Assembly (NCBI GenBank): GCA_029216955.1
Contig: JANAVB010002199.1
Coordinates: 17,565,061-17,629,060, forward strand
Direction of reading: 5' to 3'
Length of the DNA stretch: 64,000 nucleotides
Source: Iris pallida
Taxonomy: Eukaryota; Streptophyta; Magnoliopsida; Asparagales; Iridaceae
The notes under the pieces were generated by a model. That model saw only the letters and a list, made by a program, of their open reading frames with translations, ran no database searches and had not been told where the DNA came from. Shown here piece by piece: positions 22,415-35,900 of the stretch (positions within the stretch are counted from its first letter, which is position 1; the number at the start of each line of letters is the position of its first letter). The position numbers were made by a program, and so were the translations under genes.

Positions 22415-23547
22415 TATTAAACGAAAATTTTCACACAAAGCATTAAATATTTATAAAATTACATGTAGAGCACAAATTTTTCATTTATTGTATCTGAAGC
22501 ACAAGAACGCCCTTCGTAAGGGCGTTTTCATTTTAAAATTAATTTTCTCAGGATATTCCGTCAGCTCCGTTACCATGGAATAAAAAAAAAAAGGAAAACG
22601 CCCTTCCTAAGGGCGTTTTGTCAGTCCTCTGTCAGTGGAAAACGCCCTTCAGATGGGCGTTCTCCTTGCCACGTGTCCCACTCGCGAGCAGCTTCCGCTG
22701 CGCTTGGACGTCGCTGCCGACACGTTCTGCCGGTCAAGTTCGAGCCGTGACGACCAAGCCGTTGGGCGGGCCGGTTTGTCGAGGGAGAGGACGGGGCCCT
22801 TGAGGATGGGGGTTGGGCGGGGCGTCCTCGGCGGGGAGTGAGTGGAAAGGAGTCCTCGGCGGGAGAGCTGGAAAGGAGTTCTCGGCGGGGAGTTGGACGG
22901 CCGGTTGGTCGGAGAGCACGGTCTGGAGGGAAGAGGACGATGGCGCAGACGGAAAGGAGGAGGAGGGTGGCGAGGAGGCCGGTGAGGACCCCAAGGAGGA
23001 CGCCTCTGAGGACTCGGCGAAGGTGGTGCTTGGAGGAGGACGAAGGAGAGGGGGGGGGGGGGGGGACACTAAAGCCTGGGAAAAAAAAACAAAACATTGA
23101 AAATGGTGCTGTAAGGATGGGAAAGACATTAAAAGCATGAAAAAACATTAAAAAAAAAATAACTTTGGATGGGTCCTTGGAAAAAGATGCTGTCAAGGAT
23201 GCACCAATTCCAAAGCTTATTAAAGCCTTAAATTTTGGATGGAAAAAGTCAAGAATTATCTCCAACTCCAACCAACCCCGTTACCCGTAGAAAAAAAATA
23301 TTTCAAATGTTTTCCTCTGACAGAAGACTGACAAAACGTCCTTAGAAAGGGCGTTTCCTCTTTTTTTTTTTAATTATTTTTGTGACGGAAGCTAACGGAG
23401 CTGACGGAATTTTTCAAAAAAATTTTAAAATAAAAACGCCCTTACGAAGGGCGTTCTTGTGCTTCAGATACAATAAGTAAAAACTTTGTGCTCTACATAT
23501 ATTCATAAATATTTAATGCTTTGTGTGAAAATTTCCGTGTATTAAAA
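22415..23547. mobile_element. Mutator-like element with GC-rich core (copy B)
   Basis: Same element as 4921-6057. Differences are small indels in G and A runs and a few bases in the core, which change every overlapping frame. That argues against any of those frames being a conserved gene. Confidence 0.7.
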
Positions 23548-23689
23548 GAACTTGAATGTGCACAGTTTTTAGTTTTGAAGTATGAATTGTCCTAATGGAG
23601 ATGAAGCACCTTCGAGATATGTTCGTCTAATACGAAACAATGGATGTCTCACTATAACCTTTAATTTTGGTACTGGAAATTGCTGAGAA

Positions 23690-25205
23690 ACCCAATTTCG
23701 GGGTAGGCTTTTATGAAATGCCCACCCGCTGGATAAGTTTTATGAAATACCCAGAATTAAGTATTTTCACGTTAAATATTTCAAGATTCCCTTTTAGATG
23801 CCACCCGCTAGAAACTGCTATTTTTATAATACCGAAACTACCCTCCGCGCGAATTGGTCATCTATATGTATTTGAATTCAAAAAACTCAGATCTGGATTG
23901 CGATTTTCGTCTTCTTCTTCTTCACGGGAAATCTGAATTCCATTGCTCTCATATTCAGCAGAGATCGCAAAGATCGTTCGTAGTTCGGTGTATTTTTCTT
24001 CAGTCGAACTCAGATCATCGCTCGTCATCATCATCACCATCATCATCATCTTCATCGTGGAGACATTTGAACTCAGACCTTCAATTGTGGAGAGAATATC
24101 TTTCTTCTTCTTTTCCATAAGAATTATCATCGCTTTGAAAGAAGAACGAAACTCTTTATTCCTGAAAAAACTAAATTACACGTTTTAACACTGAAAATGA
24201 CCATTCTCCGTCTTAATTAGGACGGAGAATGGCATTCTCCGTTTCCGTCTTAATTAGGACCGAGAATGTCATTCTCCGTCTTAATTAGGACGGAGAATGG
24301 CATTCTCCGTTTTATTTAAGGCGGAGAATGGCATCTCCGTCCTAATTAACACGGAGAATGGCATTCTCCGTGTTTCTAACACGGAGAATGGTTTCTCCTG
24401 CGTTTTAACACTAGAATGACATTCTCCGTGATAAATTACAAGGAGAATGGCATCCTCCGTCCTAATTAAGACGGAGAATGGTCATTCTCCGTTAATTTAG
24501 CACGGAGAATGGCCATTCTCCGTTTTATTTAACACGGAGAATGACATTCTCCGTTTCATTTAACACGGAGAATGGCATTCTCCGTGTTTCTAACACGGAG
24601 AATGGTCATTCTCCTGCGTTTTAACACTGGAATGACCATTCTTCGTGTAAATTAAGACGGAGAATGTCATTCTCCGTCCTAATTAAGACGGAGAATGGTC
24701 ATTCTCCGTGTAAATTAAGACGGAGAATGCCATTTCCTGCATTTTATGGTTAGCTGAAACTTTGGAGGGCCATAACTTTTGACTGGGAGGTCGAAACGAG
24801 GTCCCGTTTGTCGCAAAATGAGCGTATCGTAGAGGAGACTGAAAGTAACAGTTTTATAGTTAGACGGCCTTCCGAAATTTAAGATTCGCAAAAAATGATG
24901 TTTGGACCTCCGTTTTAGCACTTTTGTCGTTCGTCCCGGTCTTTCCGAAATTTTCGACGAGTTTTTGAAGATTTTTGAGGAGAAAACCTAGATTCGAAAG
25001 TGAGCAGCGTATGGAAGAAGATGGAGTATTGAAACGTTTTTTAAGAGCAGTTTTGTGGGTATTTCCAATAAATTAAAAGGAAGGGCAAAGGGTCATTTGG
25101 AACCCGCTTTGGATAAGTTCTCTAATTCTGGGCACGCGATGAAAGTTTTTTTAGTGGTGGTTTTACATAAAACTTTTTAGTTTTTGGGCATTTCATAAAT
25201 CTTCC
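23690..25205. mobile_element. Hairpin-array element (copy B), array at about 24199-24733
   Basis: Same element as 6205-7735. Single-base losses within CATTCTCC units distinguish it from copy A. Confidence 0.55.
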
Positions 25206-26032
25206 CATTTTGGTATGATGCCTACTGGCAATGACATAAATATCATATGATAATATTTAAAAGTGGACAAAATTTACGAAGTAATATAGACTATTTCTTT
25301 TTATGGAAAGTGTCAGCCTTTATTTCATCAATAAATTCTAGCATTTAGAGAATGAGCATCTAAGCGGAGAGTTATAAACAGTTGTTAAAAGAGTTATCCA
25401 AAGAATGAGAGGCTAGAGTGTGAGCTACAGAGTTTCCTTCTTTTCGGATAATTCAATGTGTTTTCCTCCTTGAGCCGCTAAATATTATAGACTAATTTGC
25501 AGCTAAATATTATGATCATTTTCGCATTTTTACAAATTACTAGCTATCGTAAATTTTTAAATTTTATAACTTGCTACCATGACTAATTATTTACTTTGCA
25601 GTTACTGTCAGTTTGTCATTAACTTTTACAGTAACCCACTGCTTATTTTGCTAGATTTACGTAAGACTATACATTTAAAAGCATTTGAGAATAAATTTTA
25701 GGATGTCGTGGTAGTACCGAGGAATAGTTGTTTGACTGCGAGCCTACGACTGATTGAATAAATGAAGGCTTGAGAATACATTTGCAGGTAGGTTATAGTA
25801 TGTTTTAAACTTTTAGGTTTTAGTATATGTATGTACTTTATAGATTATTATTGACAAGACTAGTTAAAAAGATGTTGTAATTATTTTAATTTTTATTAAG
25901 ACTATTTAGGATGACTTAAAAAAAACATACGTCATAACTTTTCTAAATATATTATTATAATAAAATATTTAATACTATGATCTTTGCATCTTGAAAAGAT
26001 AGAACGTGGATCTGGAAATTATTGATCTTTTG

Positions 26033-26413
26033 TTACTGGCGGTGCCAGCTGTGGGGGTGGTCGGGGGGAAGCCGCTTCATTATCGACACCGCCTTGTTGT
26101 ATTTGGCCAGGTACTCCTTGTCCCGCGCCACATGATGCGCAGGCCTGCGGACGCGGACGGGCGACGCCGCCGACGGGGTCGGGAGCTGAAAGTCCTTTAT
26201 GATCGGCTTTCCGGAGTCCGGCAACGCTGGACAGCAGTTCAACTCGTGGGATGCTTTGTGCGGAGTGTCGCCGATCTGCGACGACACAGAATGGCATGTG
26301 GATAAGTTTGGGCTGAGGGGGATGCCATTGCCACTCCCACTCCCACTCAGTAGTAGTAGTACTCTCTGCTGCTGCTGCATGCATGTAGACAAAGAGTCGG
26401 AAACAGCTAGCAT
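26033..26413 (-). pseudogene. Polyphenol oxidase, N-terminal first-exon fragment (copy B)
   Basis: Same locus as 8561-8942. Here the extra base is absent, so the ATG at 26411-26413 (MLAVSDS) is in frame with the polyphenol oxidase segment. This gives 126 residues up to the TAA at 26033-26035: a possible N-terminal targeting region with four Gln and five Leu residues, a Ser-Gly run, NLSTCHSV, NCCPALPD, VRVRRPAH and YLAKYNKAV. The copper-binding domain is missing. The frame runs open further upstream to 26512, but that part is Arg-rich and not family-like. Copy B is probably the more accurate reading. Confidence 0.7.
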
Positions 26414-26997
26414 GGTTTCAATTCGGTCCCGGAGACGCGTGTGGCTGTGCCTGCGCGGACGTGTCATCCCCTCCCCCATTCGTCCCTGCACCCTTCGGGA
26501 CTCAACCCGCACTAGGAGGCCAACGCATGGCTGACAGGTCAGGACGGTGGTCCAGAACCGTCCGTATATAATATATTCCTTCTACTAAACGCAGCTATGA
26601 CAATTACTTACTATAGTACCTACAAACAGATCGTATGTATACACACCAAGAATTTCTACTTCAATTGATTAGAATGAAACATATTTTTCTAAAGGTTACA
26701 GACTCGAGTAATGAAAAGAAGTACTTTAATTTATTTGATGTGAAAATTTAAAGTGAGATCGGTACCGTGCGAGCTGGAGCGGACGGAACGCGATGCGGTG
26801 CAATAGTTTTGAACAAATTTTTTTTTAAAAAATTTGTCTATAAATACCTCTAACAATATTTAGCCTAGAAAAACAGGAAAGAGAATATTAATACCCATGA
26901 TTGGCTTCCTTGGGGAAGTAGTGCCAGCACAAAAACAAGACACACGAAGAAAGGAACAGAGAACCGTACACTATAGTCTTCATGACCAAACATATGC

Positions 26998-26998
26998 A

Positions 26999-27033
<35 letters not shown>

Positions 27034-27150
27034 TCTGAAAAAGTTATGTACAGTTGCTCTTTGGATCTTCTTAAATATGACTATATGAGAGAGAGAGAGA
27101 GAGAATCTGAAAAGTTATGTACAGTTGCTCTCTTTGGATCTTCTTAACTA
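26998..27150. repeat. GA microsatellites within a short tandem duplication (copy B)
   Basis: Counterpart of 9531-9700 with shorter GA runs. Confidence 0.85.
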
Positions 27151-27332
27151 TTGTTGTCTCTTTGTACGACAACTACAGCTGTAAATTTGGGAGAGGATTT
27201 ATATGTAGGCCCCTCTTCTTTAACTCTGGATCGGGAGTCATAATTGACAGCTACTCACTTCCTACTTCCTTTCACATGCGATCCTTCAATTACAACTAAC
27301 CCTAGCTGAGTAACATACACAACAAATATTTT

Positions 27333-27487
27333 GATTGCAGAAAATTACATATAGAGCATTAAAACTTTATAAATTGTGTTCAGAGCATTAAAATTCCGCA
27401 AATTTTGAGGAGAGTATAGAAACGTCCTTTTTAAAGACGTTTTTGAACAATTGTCCAAAAATGCCCATTTAAGGACGTTTTTTTAGC
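27333..27487. mobile_element. Remnant hairpin end (copy B)
   Basis: Counterpart of 9880-10030, with the same AAACGTCCTT..AAGACGTTT hairpin. Confidence 0.45.
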
Positions 27488-27583
27488 AAATTTGTTATTA
27501 GTTACTGTAACCTTTGTTTTCTAAAGAATTAAATCATTTATCTAGTTAGTAGTAGTGTACTTAAATCATAATTCCATGTCATG

Positions 27584-27655
27584 TATAGATATAATATAAT
27601 ATTATATATATATATATATTATAGATATATATATATATAATATATATATACTTGT
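27584..27655. repeat. Interrupted TA-rich microsatellite (copy B)
   Basis: Counterpart of the pure (TA)n at 10128-10200, but broken by GATATAATATAATATT-like interruptions. The difference looks like sequencing or assembly noise in a hard tract. Confidence 0.85.
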
Positions 27656-28126
27656 TTGCATGTTTATATATACATATATATAGTATTATATTTAAGGTTA
27701 ATAATTCATGGATAATAATATATGCACATAGATTTTGACTTGGCTGGATGCATTTTAGCTTTTTTTTTTATAGCCTAGTTAGGGTGTTGCTAGTGACTAG
27801 TGTAGGCCACCCAAACCTAATCAAATCAACTCTGATTAAGCCCAAACTTGGTCCACAGTTGCACAAGATATAGAAAACTTCAACCAAGCCTTACTTGACC
27901 CACGTGGTGCACACACAAGTGTGTGGACAGCACTCAACATTAGCATATTTGTATTTTGGATTAAAGTGGTGGCCACCACTTTTAGTTGTCAAAACCACCT
28001 CCCCACTATCCCATTTGTCCTAAAACTTTGCCACAACCTTCCTCTTTCAACCCCCAACAGTCCTATTGTCATTTTAACCTCATTTTAACCCCCAACAATA
28101 AAATTTTGAGATGGAGCCCCTGCTGG

Positions 28127-28521
28127 AACCGCTGGGCTCAATCGAACTCGGTCGCTACCAAGGTGGGAGCAAACCGACTAAGTCTCGAAAACTCGGCCGC
28201 ATATCCGTCGACCGTCCTGTCCATCTGCTTCAGATTGGTGAACCTGGTCTGTAGATCGTACCGAGCTACAGCATCGAAATACTTGGTCTGGAATCTCTCT
28301 GAATACTGTCCAAGCAATAGGCGCCACTAATCCAGCGGCCTGCACCGCCCACCAGCTGCGGGCAAGATCCAATAACTGTAGGCGCACCACGGCCACCTTC
28401 TCGTTCTCTGGAGTCCTGGCTGCTTCTAGAATCACCTCTGTGTCCTGAAGCCAAGCGTCTGCGGCAATAGCATCTTCACTGCCGTCAAAGAAGGAAGGGT
28501 TCAAGCGCTTGAAGCTGTTGG
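28127..28521 (-). pseudogene. Broken Ty3-gypsy gag fragment (copy B)
   Basis: Identical in translation to 10680-11074, including the frameshift after TVFREI. The frameshift is therefore in both contigs and is likely real. Confidence 0.85.
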
Positions 28522-28829
28522 CCGTGTGTTACCCTGATGACCTAATCCTCTGGTCAGAGCATCCTATACTGCCTGGTGCAATGCGTCACCTCGACGATCT
28601 TGAGAAGCTAACAATGACTGATGAGATCCACCAAAGTGTCATCATCAGGCTCTTGATGACAGATATTAGGCATGATACACGATTTCATGTTGCATTGCAT
28701 ACTAGATGATCGTATTTGACCTGTAATATTTACTTGTTTGTTTGTATTCCCAACTAACGTGTGTATATGATTGACTGGACTTATTGCATGTTAGAGTCAA
28801 CTAAAGTGTCGTAGATTCGACTCGGACTG
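28522..28829. other. Unassigned left flank of LARD1 (copy B)
   Basis: Same as 11075-11382. It ends in GACTG (28825-28829), the left target-site duplication. Confidence 0.5.
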
Positions 28830-29690
28830 TGTAAGCCCCTGAATTTAGGGCTTATTTTTTTATTTTATAATCAATTAATTAGAATATTATTATTGATTAT
28901 TATTTGATTTAATGCTCTTTACCATGACTTGGAATTCTAGAGCATCAGGGATGCCAGTCTCTGGAAACTTCCTTCTTGGAGTTTGTAGTAGGCGAGATTA
29001 TCTTCATTTTGATATATCCTGTCTCACTCGAACTTGTTCCCTTGTACTCTTTTTGCTTCGTGCAAGTTCGGGTCAATTTAGACCATTTTAATTATTAATT
29101 GAATTTCCACTCTTTTCCTGGATCTTCATATGCACGTTACCGTGATTTTAATTTAGGAGCACCAGACTAGTCATTCTCTGAAACCAACTTGTCATGCCTG
29201 ATCTACTCGAGACGCTCTTCACCCATGACCTTCGTGTCCCACTCAGACACACCCTCTTGTGCTCCATTTTCTTCGCACAACTTTCGGTTCAATTTAGGCC
29301 AATTAAATATCTGTCGTAAAACCTGATTTAATTTCCCATTTAATTTCGGGACCCGACATCGACCCAACCTAGTCGACCCCAAATATGGACATGGCCCATA
29401 CGAAGCCTACTACCCACATGAAATTTGTGTCCCATTTATTGGAGTCCCCGTATATTATTTATTTACCCATGATTAGAAATCCCTATTTTTAATTCGAATA
29501 TTGCCTCTTGTCCGATTTTGGCCCGACCCGGCTCGACCGAACCCGAACCCAAGCTCCCTGTTGTCCTCTCATGACTGCCTAAGTACCCCACATAATTTCC
29601 TTATTTTTTTCCTATTTTGGAAATATCCACTTTTCTCTCTTCTCTCTCTCTCTCTAAATATTTCTCTGTCTCTCTCTCTCTATATATACC

Positions 29691-29739
<49 letters not shown>

Positions 29740-32700
29740 GGATAACTTCCCCTCTCTCATCCTCACCACACTCTCTCTCACAACACCATCAGCCGACCTA
29801 TCCTTCCCCCTCTCTCATTCTCTCTCTAAATATCTCCTAAATATCTCTCTCTCTCACTCTTTATATAATATATTACACACATATATATATTATAATCTCT
29901 CTCTCTCTCCTTTCCCATCACACAAGCAAAACCCCCCTCCCTCACTCCCGTACTGGTGCAGCACACCCCCCCCCAAAGTTTTCTTCTACTTCTCCTCCAT
30001 GTTCTTCTTCTTCATTTTTTCTTTAACACAACAACACCACCCTCACCATCAAACCACCAACACCATCACCATGGCCATCCTCCTCCTCCCGAGCACCAAC
30101 TCCTCGGCCTCCTCCCCTGGCCGGAGCTCGGCCGCCCATGGCCGAGAGCTCCCCGAGCTCCTCCCTCCTCCTCCGAGCTTCTCCTCCTCCTCCTTCCAAA
30201 CACATCCACACCACCATCACTACTCACCATCACCATCATCAACTCCATCCCCACCACCATGCAACACCACCACCGCCACCATCTCCTCCACCACTCCGCA
30301 CCCCACCGCGCCGAGGCCACCGCCGGCGCCGCGCCGCCGCCTTGGCCGGCCTCCGCCGCGCGAGGCAGCCCGCAGCAGCAGCATGCAGCGCAGCTGCAGC
30401 AAGAAGCAGCTGCTGCAGCAGCAGCGCCGCCGCCGCGCGCTCCGCCGCGCGCCACCGCGGCCGGCCGCCACCGCCGGCGAGCCACCCTTGGCCCGGCGCA
30501 CCTCCGGCGAGCCACCCCGTGGCCAACGCCCGCTTCCCCGACGTGTTAAACACACGATTCGTGCGTTTGGCACGAGATTCCGTCGGCGCGCGAGTTTTGA
30601 ACTCGAAAATGGCGCTCCGTCGCAGCAAGTTCGTGCACGTTTTTCGAGAAATCCGACCGTTGGATCGGTGAACTTTTTGTTCCGTCGCAATCTCGGTATA
30701 TCCCTCTTCACCTCTGTCAATTTTCGTCCGTTAATTTCGTCGTTTGATACATCAAAACCGGCCACCAAGTTGACGTTTTAATTTGTACTTTTGGACAGTT
30801 TTGCGACGCCAACTTCGCGGGTTCGTATCTTCGTCGTCGCAGCTCCGTTTTGTGCGCCACCAGTTTCGGTGCACAGCTGGTATAATCCTCTTCCTGCCCC
30901 TTTAGATTTCATTTCAGTTTGAGCTTGTTAGGTCGGTCGAATTCGACGCCAAAGTTGGCCAGTTCGAATTCTTAGTGTTGCACTTGTTAAATTCCATTTT
31001 TGAACCCGGGACTCCGGATTCAATTTCTGACACCACCAGTAGACTCGTGGCGTCGTTCTGGCATGTTTTCATATAAAGTTTGCTTGATTTGGAGAACGTG
31101 GGCCCTGGCACGTATTTCGGTGCAAAGCAGGTCCCACTTTCTGAGTCAACGGGTCTTTTTGACGCCGGCTCATCGGAATCCAATTTCGGATATACCGTTG
31201 AGTTCGTATCGTCATTCTGGACTCGTTGACATATAATTTGCTGAATTTTGAAGACATTTGCTCCGGCACGCATTTCCGTGCAAACCGGATTCCAAATTCC
31301 TCGTCAACGGACCAATTTGAGATCGGGTCAACGGAATCCAATTCTGGATATACTGTTGGGTTCGTATCGTCATTCTGGATTCGTGGACATATAATTTGTT
31401 AGGTTTTGTGCACTTTTATTTCGGCACGTTTTTCGGTACAAAGTGTGTCCAACGGCGGACATCATTTTGGTCCGAAATTACTGTTTTGCCCCTGTGTCCA
31501 AATTGGACTTTTGGACAGGCTATCCTAGCTGATTTGACCATTCTGGACACGTTGGTGATGTTAGTTTCATCATCCGACAACATCTGTATATTTCTTCCTT
31601 TTTTGTGTCACCCTATTATTAATATTTTCTCCTTCTGGTTGTTTTAGAGACCCGTCGATTTCAGTGATTTCTAAATCACTGAAATTCATAAGTTGACCTT
31701 GTAGAGGTTTATAGAGACTAGCTTGACCATGGTTGACTATTTTGACTAGACGTCGAAGTAGAGTCAACATTTGACCTAGGTTAGACTAGTTTTGACCCTG
31801 GTTGACCACAGTTGACTATTTTGACCAAAGTCAACCGGAAGTCAACCGTAGCCTAAAATTTACTAGAACTGGACCGAAGTTGACCAGTTGACCCAAAGTC
31901 AACTGTTAGTCAACGTTAGTCAAGTTTGACCTAGAGTTGACCTAGGATTGACCAGAGTTGACCAGTTGACCAAAAGTCAACTGTAAGTCGACCATTGACT
32001 TAGATTGACCTAGTTTGATTTGTTTTGACTTGTCTTGACCTAGTTTGACTTAGTATGACTTGATTTTACTTCCAAACCCTTATATTGATACAGTATTCCA
32101 CCTATAGGTCCTCGAGGCACTGTTCTTGACCAGTTGACATATTCCACCAGATCTCAGGCGAGTACATTCTCTGACACTTTTCCAATTTATGCTGATTGAT
32201 ATAATCCATGTAATTAGTGTAGATATGCTTGTTCTCGACACATTGGTCACACGGGTTGGTATTCATGGATCCCGACATGAGGTGTTATTCCTTGTTGTCT
32301 TGGTATGTCTTGTGCAAGCCCCCTTGTAGTTCTTGTGCAGTACATGGACGCCGATTCTCGAGGAGATTTGCTCCCTTCTCGTAGAATCCCGCGTCGTGAC
32401 GTGTCTTGTTTGGATCCACTCTACCAGTCGGGGACGGGGAGTATTAGTGTAGACATGTGGTCATTATCCACCTTGTTATTCTTGTAGATCTTGTGAGTGT
32501 TAATCATACACCCCACGTATGATTAACCAGGCCAGTAGACCTTGTGCAAGACCCAAGCCGGCCACATGTTGTAGCTAGTATTCACACACCTAGATATATG
32601 ATTCTTGATTCTTGTACATGCCATGATCAGTTTACTTGCCTTGTTCTAGCTCTAGTTTTACAGCTTACCTTGCCATGATTCTCACATGTACATTCCATGA

Positions 32701-33162
32701 TTTTCTTGTATATACTCTCTATTTACAGATTATAGCTTTTGTCATATCTTGTGAAATGTTGTTAGTGGATTGTGCTCGTTCCATCCTGACTGGATATGTT
32801 GACAAAATTTTAGGAGTAGTTGTGCCTCAGTATTTGGACTTCATGATGTTGCTAGCTGAGGTGGATCTCACTATTCTTCTATGTGAGTTGCCTGGTAGTT
32901 ATCCTTAGTTAGTTTGTTGTTCATTCTTTATTTTCCTGTCTTATGATCCTTGTAGACTATAGTTGTTCTAGTGATATTGTTATTATTTCTTGTCTTATCT
33001 TCCTTAGTTTTCGTGATGTGACATGAGTACATTTCATAGATATGGATCTTAGATGTTGTAGTTAGTATAGAATACTGGACAGCGTTCTACCGCCGATACC
33101 GCGGCGTAGGCTGGGCGTGGCCCACGTATTCGTACCCGTATATCCGGGTGCGGATCGTGACA
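28830..33162 (+). repeat. LARD1 5' LTR (copy B), 4333 bp
   Basis: Same layout as 11383-15709: TA/CT microsatellites near 29640-29740, GC-rich block near 30060-30535, tandem units at about 31007-31450 and the TTGAC array at 31693-32050. Confidence 0.9.
31693..32050 (+). repeat. TTGAC array in the LARD1 5' LTR (copy B)
   Basis: Same module as 14245-14600. Confidence 0.8.
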
Positions 33163-35001
33163 CGTTTTTAGTGGTGGCCCATGCAGGTCAGTCTTTGCAA
33201 TTAATGCGAAGTCGTGGTAGTATGTGAGCTTATCTGTACTACTGCGAGCCTGTCCTAGGATTAAGGTTGAGTAATGGAATAATTTAGGATTTTGGTACTC
33301 AGTCACATATTAGGAACTCTTGGTAGATTCCAGGGATGACCCCTAGGAATCTTGTTTTGAAGGCTTTCAAATCTTTTTCCACTTGTTTCCATTCGTCATG
33401 ATTTCTGAAATATCTGTCTGTATCAAACTTTATTCCTTCTTGGGATGAGTTTGTGGACCCCAGAGGAAGGTATAAGTTGGACTTGTATATCATCTAGGTT
33501 GGGGAGAGAATATGATTTATCAACCTCGTATCATGGTCGAGGTTTGTTTTAGATTATATTTCACCATTTTCTATCTTGACCTAGGTAGTACACTCGGACT
33601 TTCCCTGAGATTTTCCTCTGAACCCTATCTCAGAAGTTGTTTCCGTTGTTTCTATAAACTTACCCTTGACTTGTTGTTGAAATTTAAGTTTTAATATTCG
33701 TTGTTGACCTTTGATTTTGTTTCGGATAATTCTTTTAAGAATTGAGTTAAGATATCCTGATAAACATATTTTGGACGAGGACGATGAGAACGGTAAGTGT
33801 CTACTTTACTTATGGAGTTTGGAATTTATCGCAGTCATATTAGCTAGCCTGACAGGGACATGGAGCCTGATTTTGGATATACTATCCTAGTTATGGAATT
33901 TAGATTCTCTTGCAGCCATACCGGTTGGCGTGGTAAAGAATCTAGATGACATGATTATAGGGTGTATACCTTGGTTATGGACTCTATCGTTTATTGTAGC
34001 TATGTTTACTGGCGTGGCGTAAATTCTGGCAACATGATTTTGGATAGGCGTGTATGGTTATCAGGTCATATCTTAAGTTGATTCACTTCTTTACCAATTA
34101 AGCAAGATAATTCCTACCATTATTTCTTGTTTATCATTATTTTCTCTCCCTTCGCATGATGATTTTCTCATCTTGCCGTCATTTCCTTTGCCTTGTTTGG
34201 TTATGTCTTGATTACACAAATCACCTACATCATATCTACATCTGACATCTACACTTGGAAACTTTGAAAATTTTGAAAATTTTATATCTAAATTGTTTCT
34301 TAAATTTCGATACTGTTAAGATTTTAATTCCCTTTTGTCCATGACCAATCAATTTTGGTCGTCTTTTTTATCGTGCCAAAGAGTCTTGATTGCTGACTAG
34401 ACTCTAGATGACTTCAATTTCCTTTGTGACTTGGGTTCCTTCCTAATAGTGCTTTTAGGACTTTGATTTCGAATTCATGATTTTATCGTTTTTCATAACT
34501 GAACTTGGATCTTGATCGTGCTTATGTGACCTATAATCCGATTTCTATCAAATCTATCTCTCAATCGTGCTATTCTCAAATTTTTCTCTCCATTTGCTTC
34601 TCTTAGCCTTGTTTTAGATTATGACTATCTGACTTTGATTTTCATGATCTTGATAATCTTAACCCTAAATCTAATCTTCATCGAGCTGAAATCCTGTTAA
34701 TCAATGTTTGACTCGATTGTAACCGGACGAAGCTCAAGTTTTGATTTCGTTGTCATATCTAAATCGTGCCCCAATGACTTGACTTATTTCTGAAATCATG
34801 CACATATAATTTTGTTCATATCATGATTCTATCGTGCCAAATCCCTCATCGTGCCTGAACAATTGTAAATCGATTTTCTTGATCGTGCAAACTCGTCATT
34901 CTTGAATCGTGCCTAAAATATTGCCTAAATCTTCTATCATGTTTTAACCCCACTACCAACCTTTAATTTCGAGGACGAAATTTTTATAAGGTGGGTATGA
35001 T
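33163..35001 (+). other. LARD1 interior (copy B), non-coding
   Basis: Post-LTR sequence TTTTTAGTGGTGGCCC starts about 33165. ATCGTGC words recur between about 34365 and 34915. The interior ends with GAGGACGAAATTTTT (about 34970-34985), then AAGGTGGG as a possible polypurine tract. Confidence 0.8.
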
Positions 35002-35866
35002 TGTAAGCCCCTGAATTTAGGGCTTATTTTTTTATTTTAATAATCAATTAATTAGAATATTATTATTTGATTATTATTTGATTTAATGCTCTTTACCATG
35101 ACTTGGAATTCTAGAGCATCAGGGATGCCAGTCTCTGGAAACTTCCTTCTTGGAGTTTGTAGTAGGCGAGATTATCTTCATTTTGATATATCCTGTCTCA
35201 CTCGAACTTGTTCCCTTGTACTCTTTTTGCTTCGCGCAAGTTCGGGTCAATTTAGACCATTTTAATTATTAATTGAATTTCCACTCTTTTCCTGGATCTT
35301 CATATGCACGTTACCGTGACTTTTAATTTAGGAGCACCAGACTAGTCATTCTCTCGAAACCAACTTGTCATGCCTGATCTACTCGAGACGCTCTTCACCC
35401 ATGACCTTCGTGTCCCACTCAGACACACCCTCTTGTGCTCCATTTTCTTCGCACAACTTTCGGTTCAATTTAGGCCAATTAAATATCTGTCGTAAAACCT
35501 GATTTAATTTCCCATTTAATTTCGGGACCCGACATCGACCCAACCTAGTCGACCCCAAATATGGACATGGCCCATACGAAGCCTACTACCCACATGAAAT
35601 TTGTGTCCCATTTATTGGAGTCCCCGTATATTATTTATTTACCCATGATTAGAAATCCCTATTTTTAATTCGAATATTGCCTCTTGTCCGATTTTGGCCC
35701 GACCCGGCTCGACCGAACCCGAACCCAAGCTCCCTGTTGTCCTCTCATGACTGCCTAAGTACCCCACATAATTTCCTTATTTTTTTCCTATTTTGGAAAT
35801 ATCCACTTTTCTCTCTTCTCTCTCTCTCTCTAAATATTTCTCTGTCTCTCTCTCTCTATATATACC

Positions 35867-35900
<34 letters not shown>
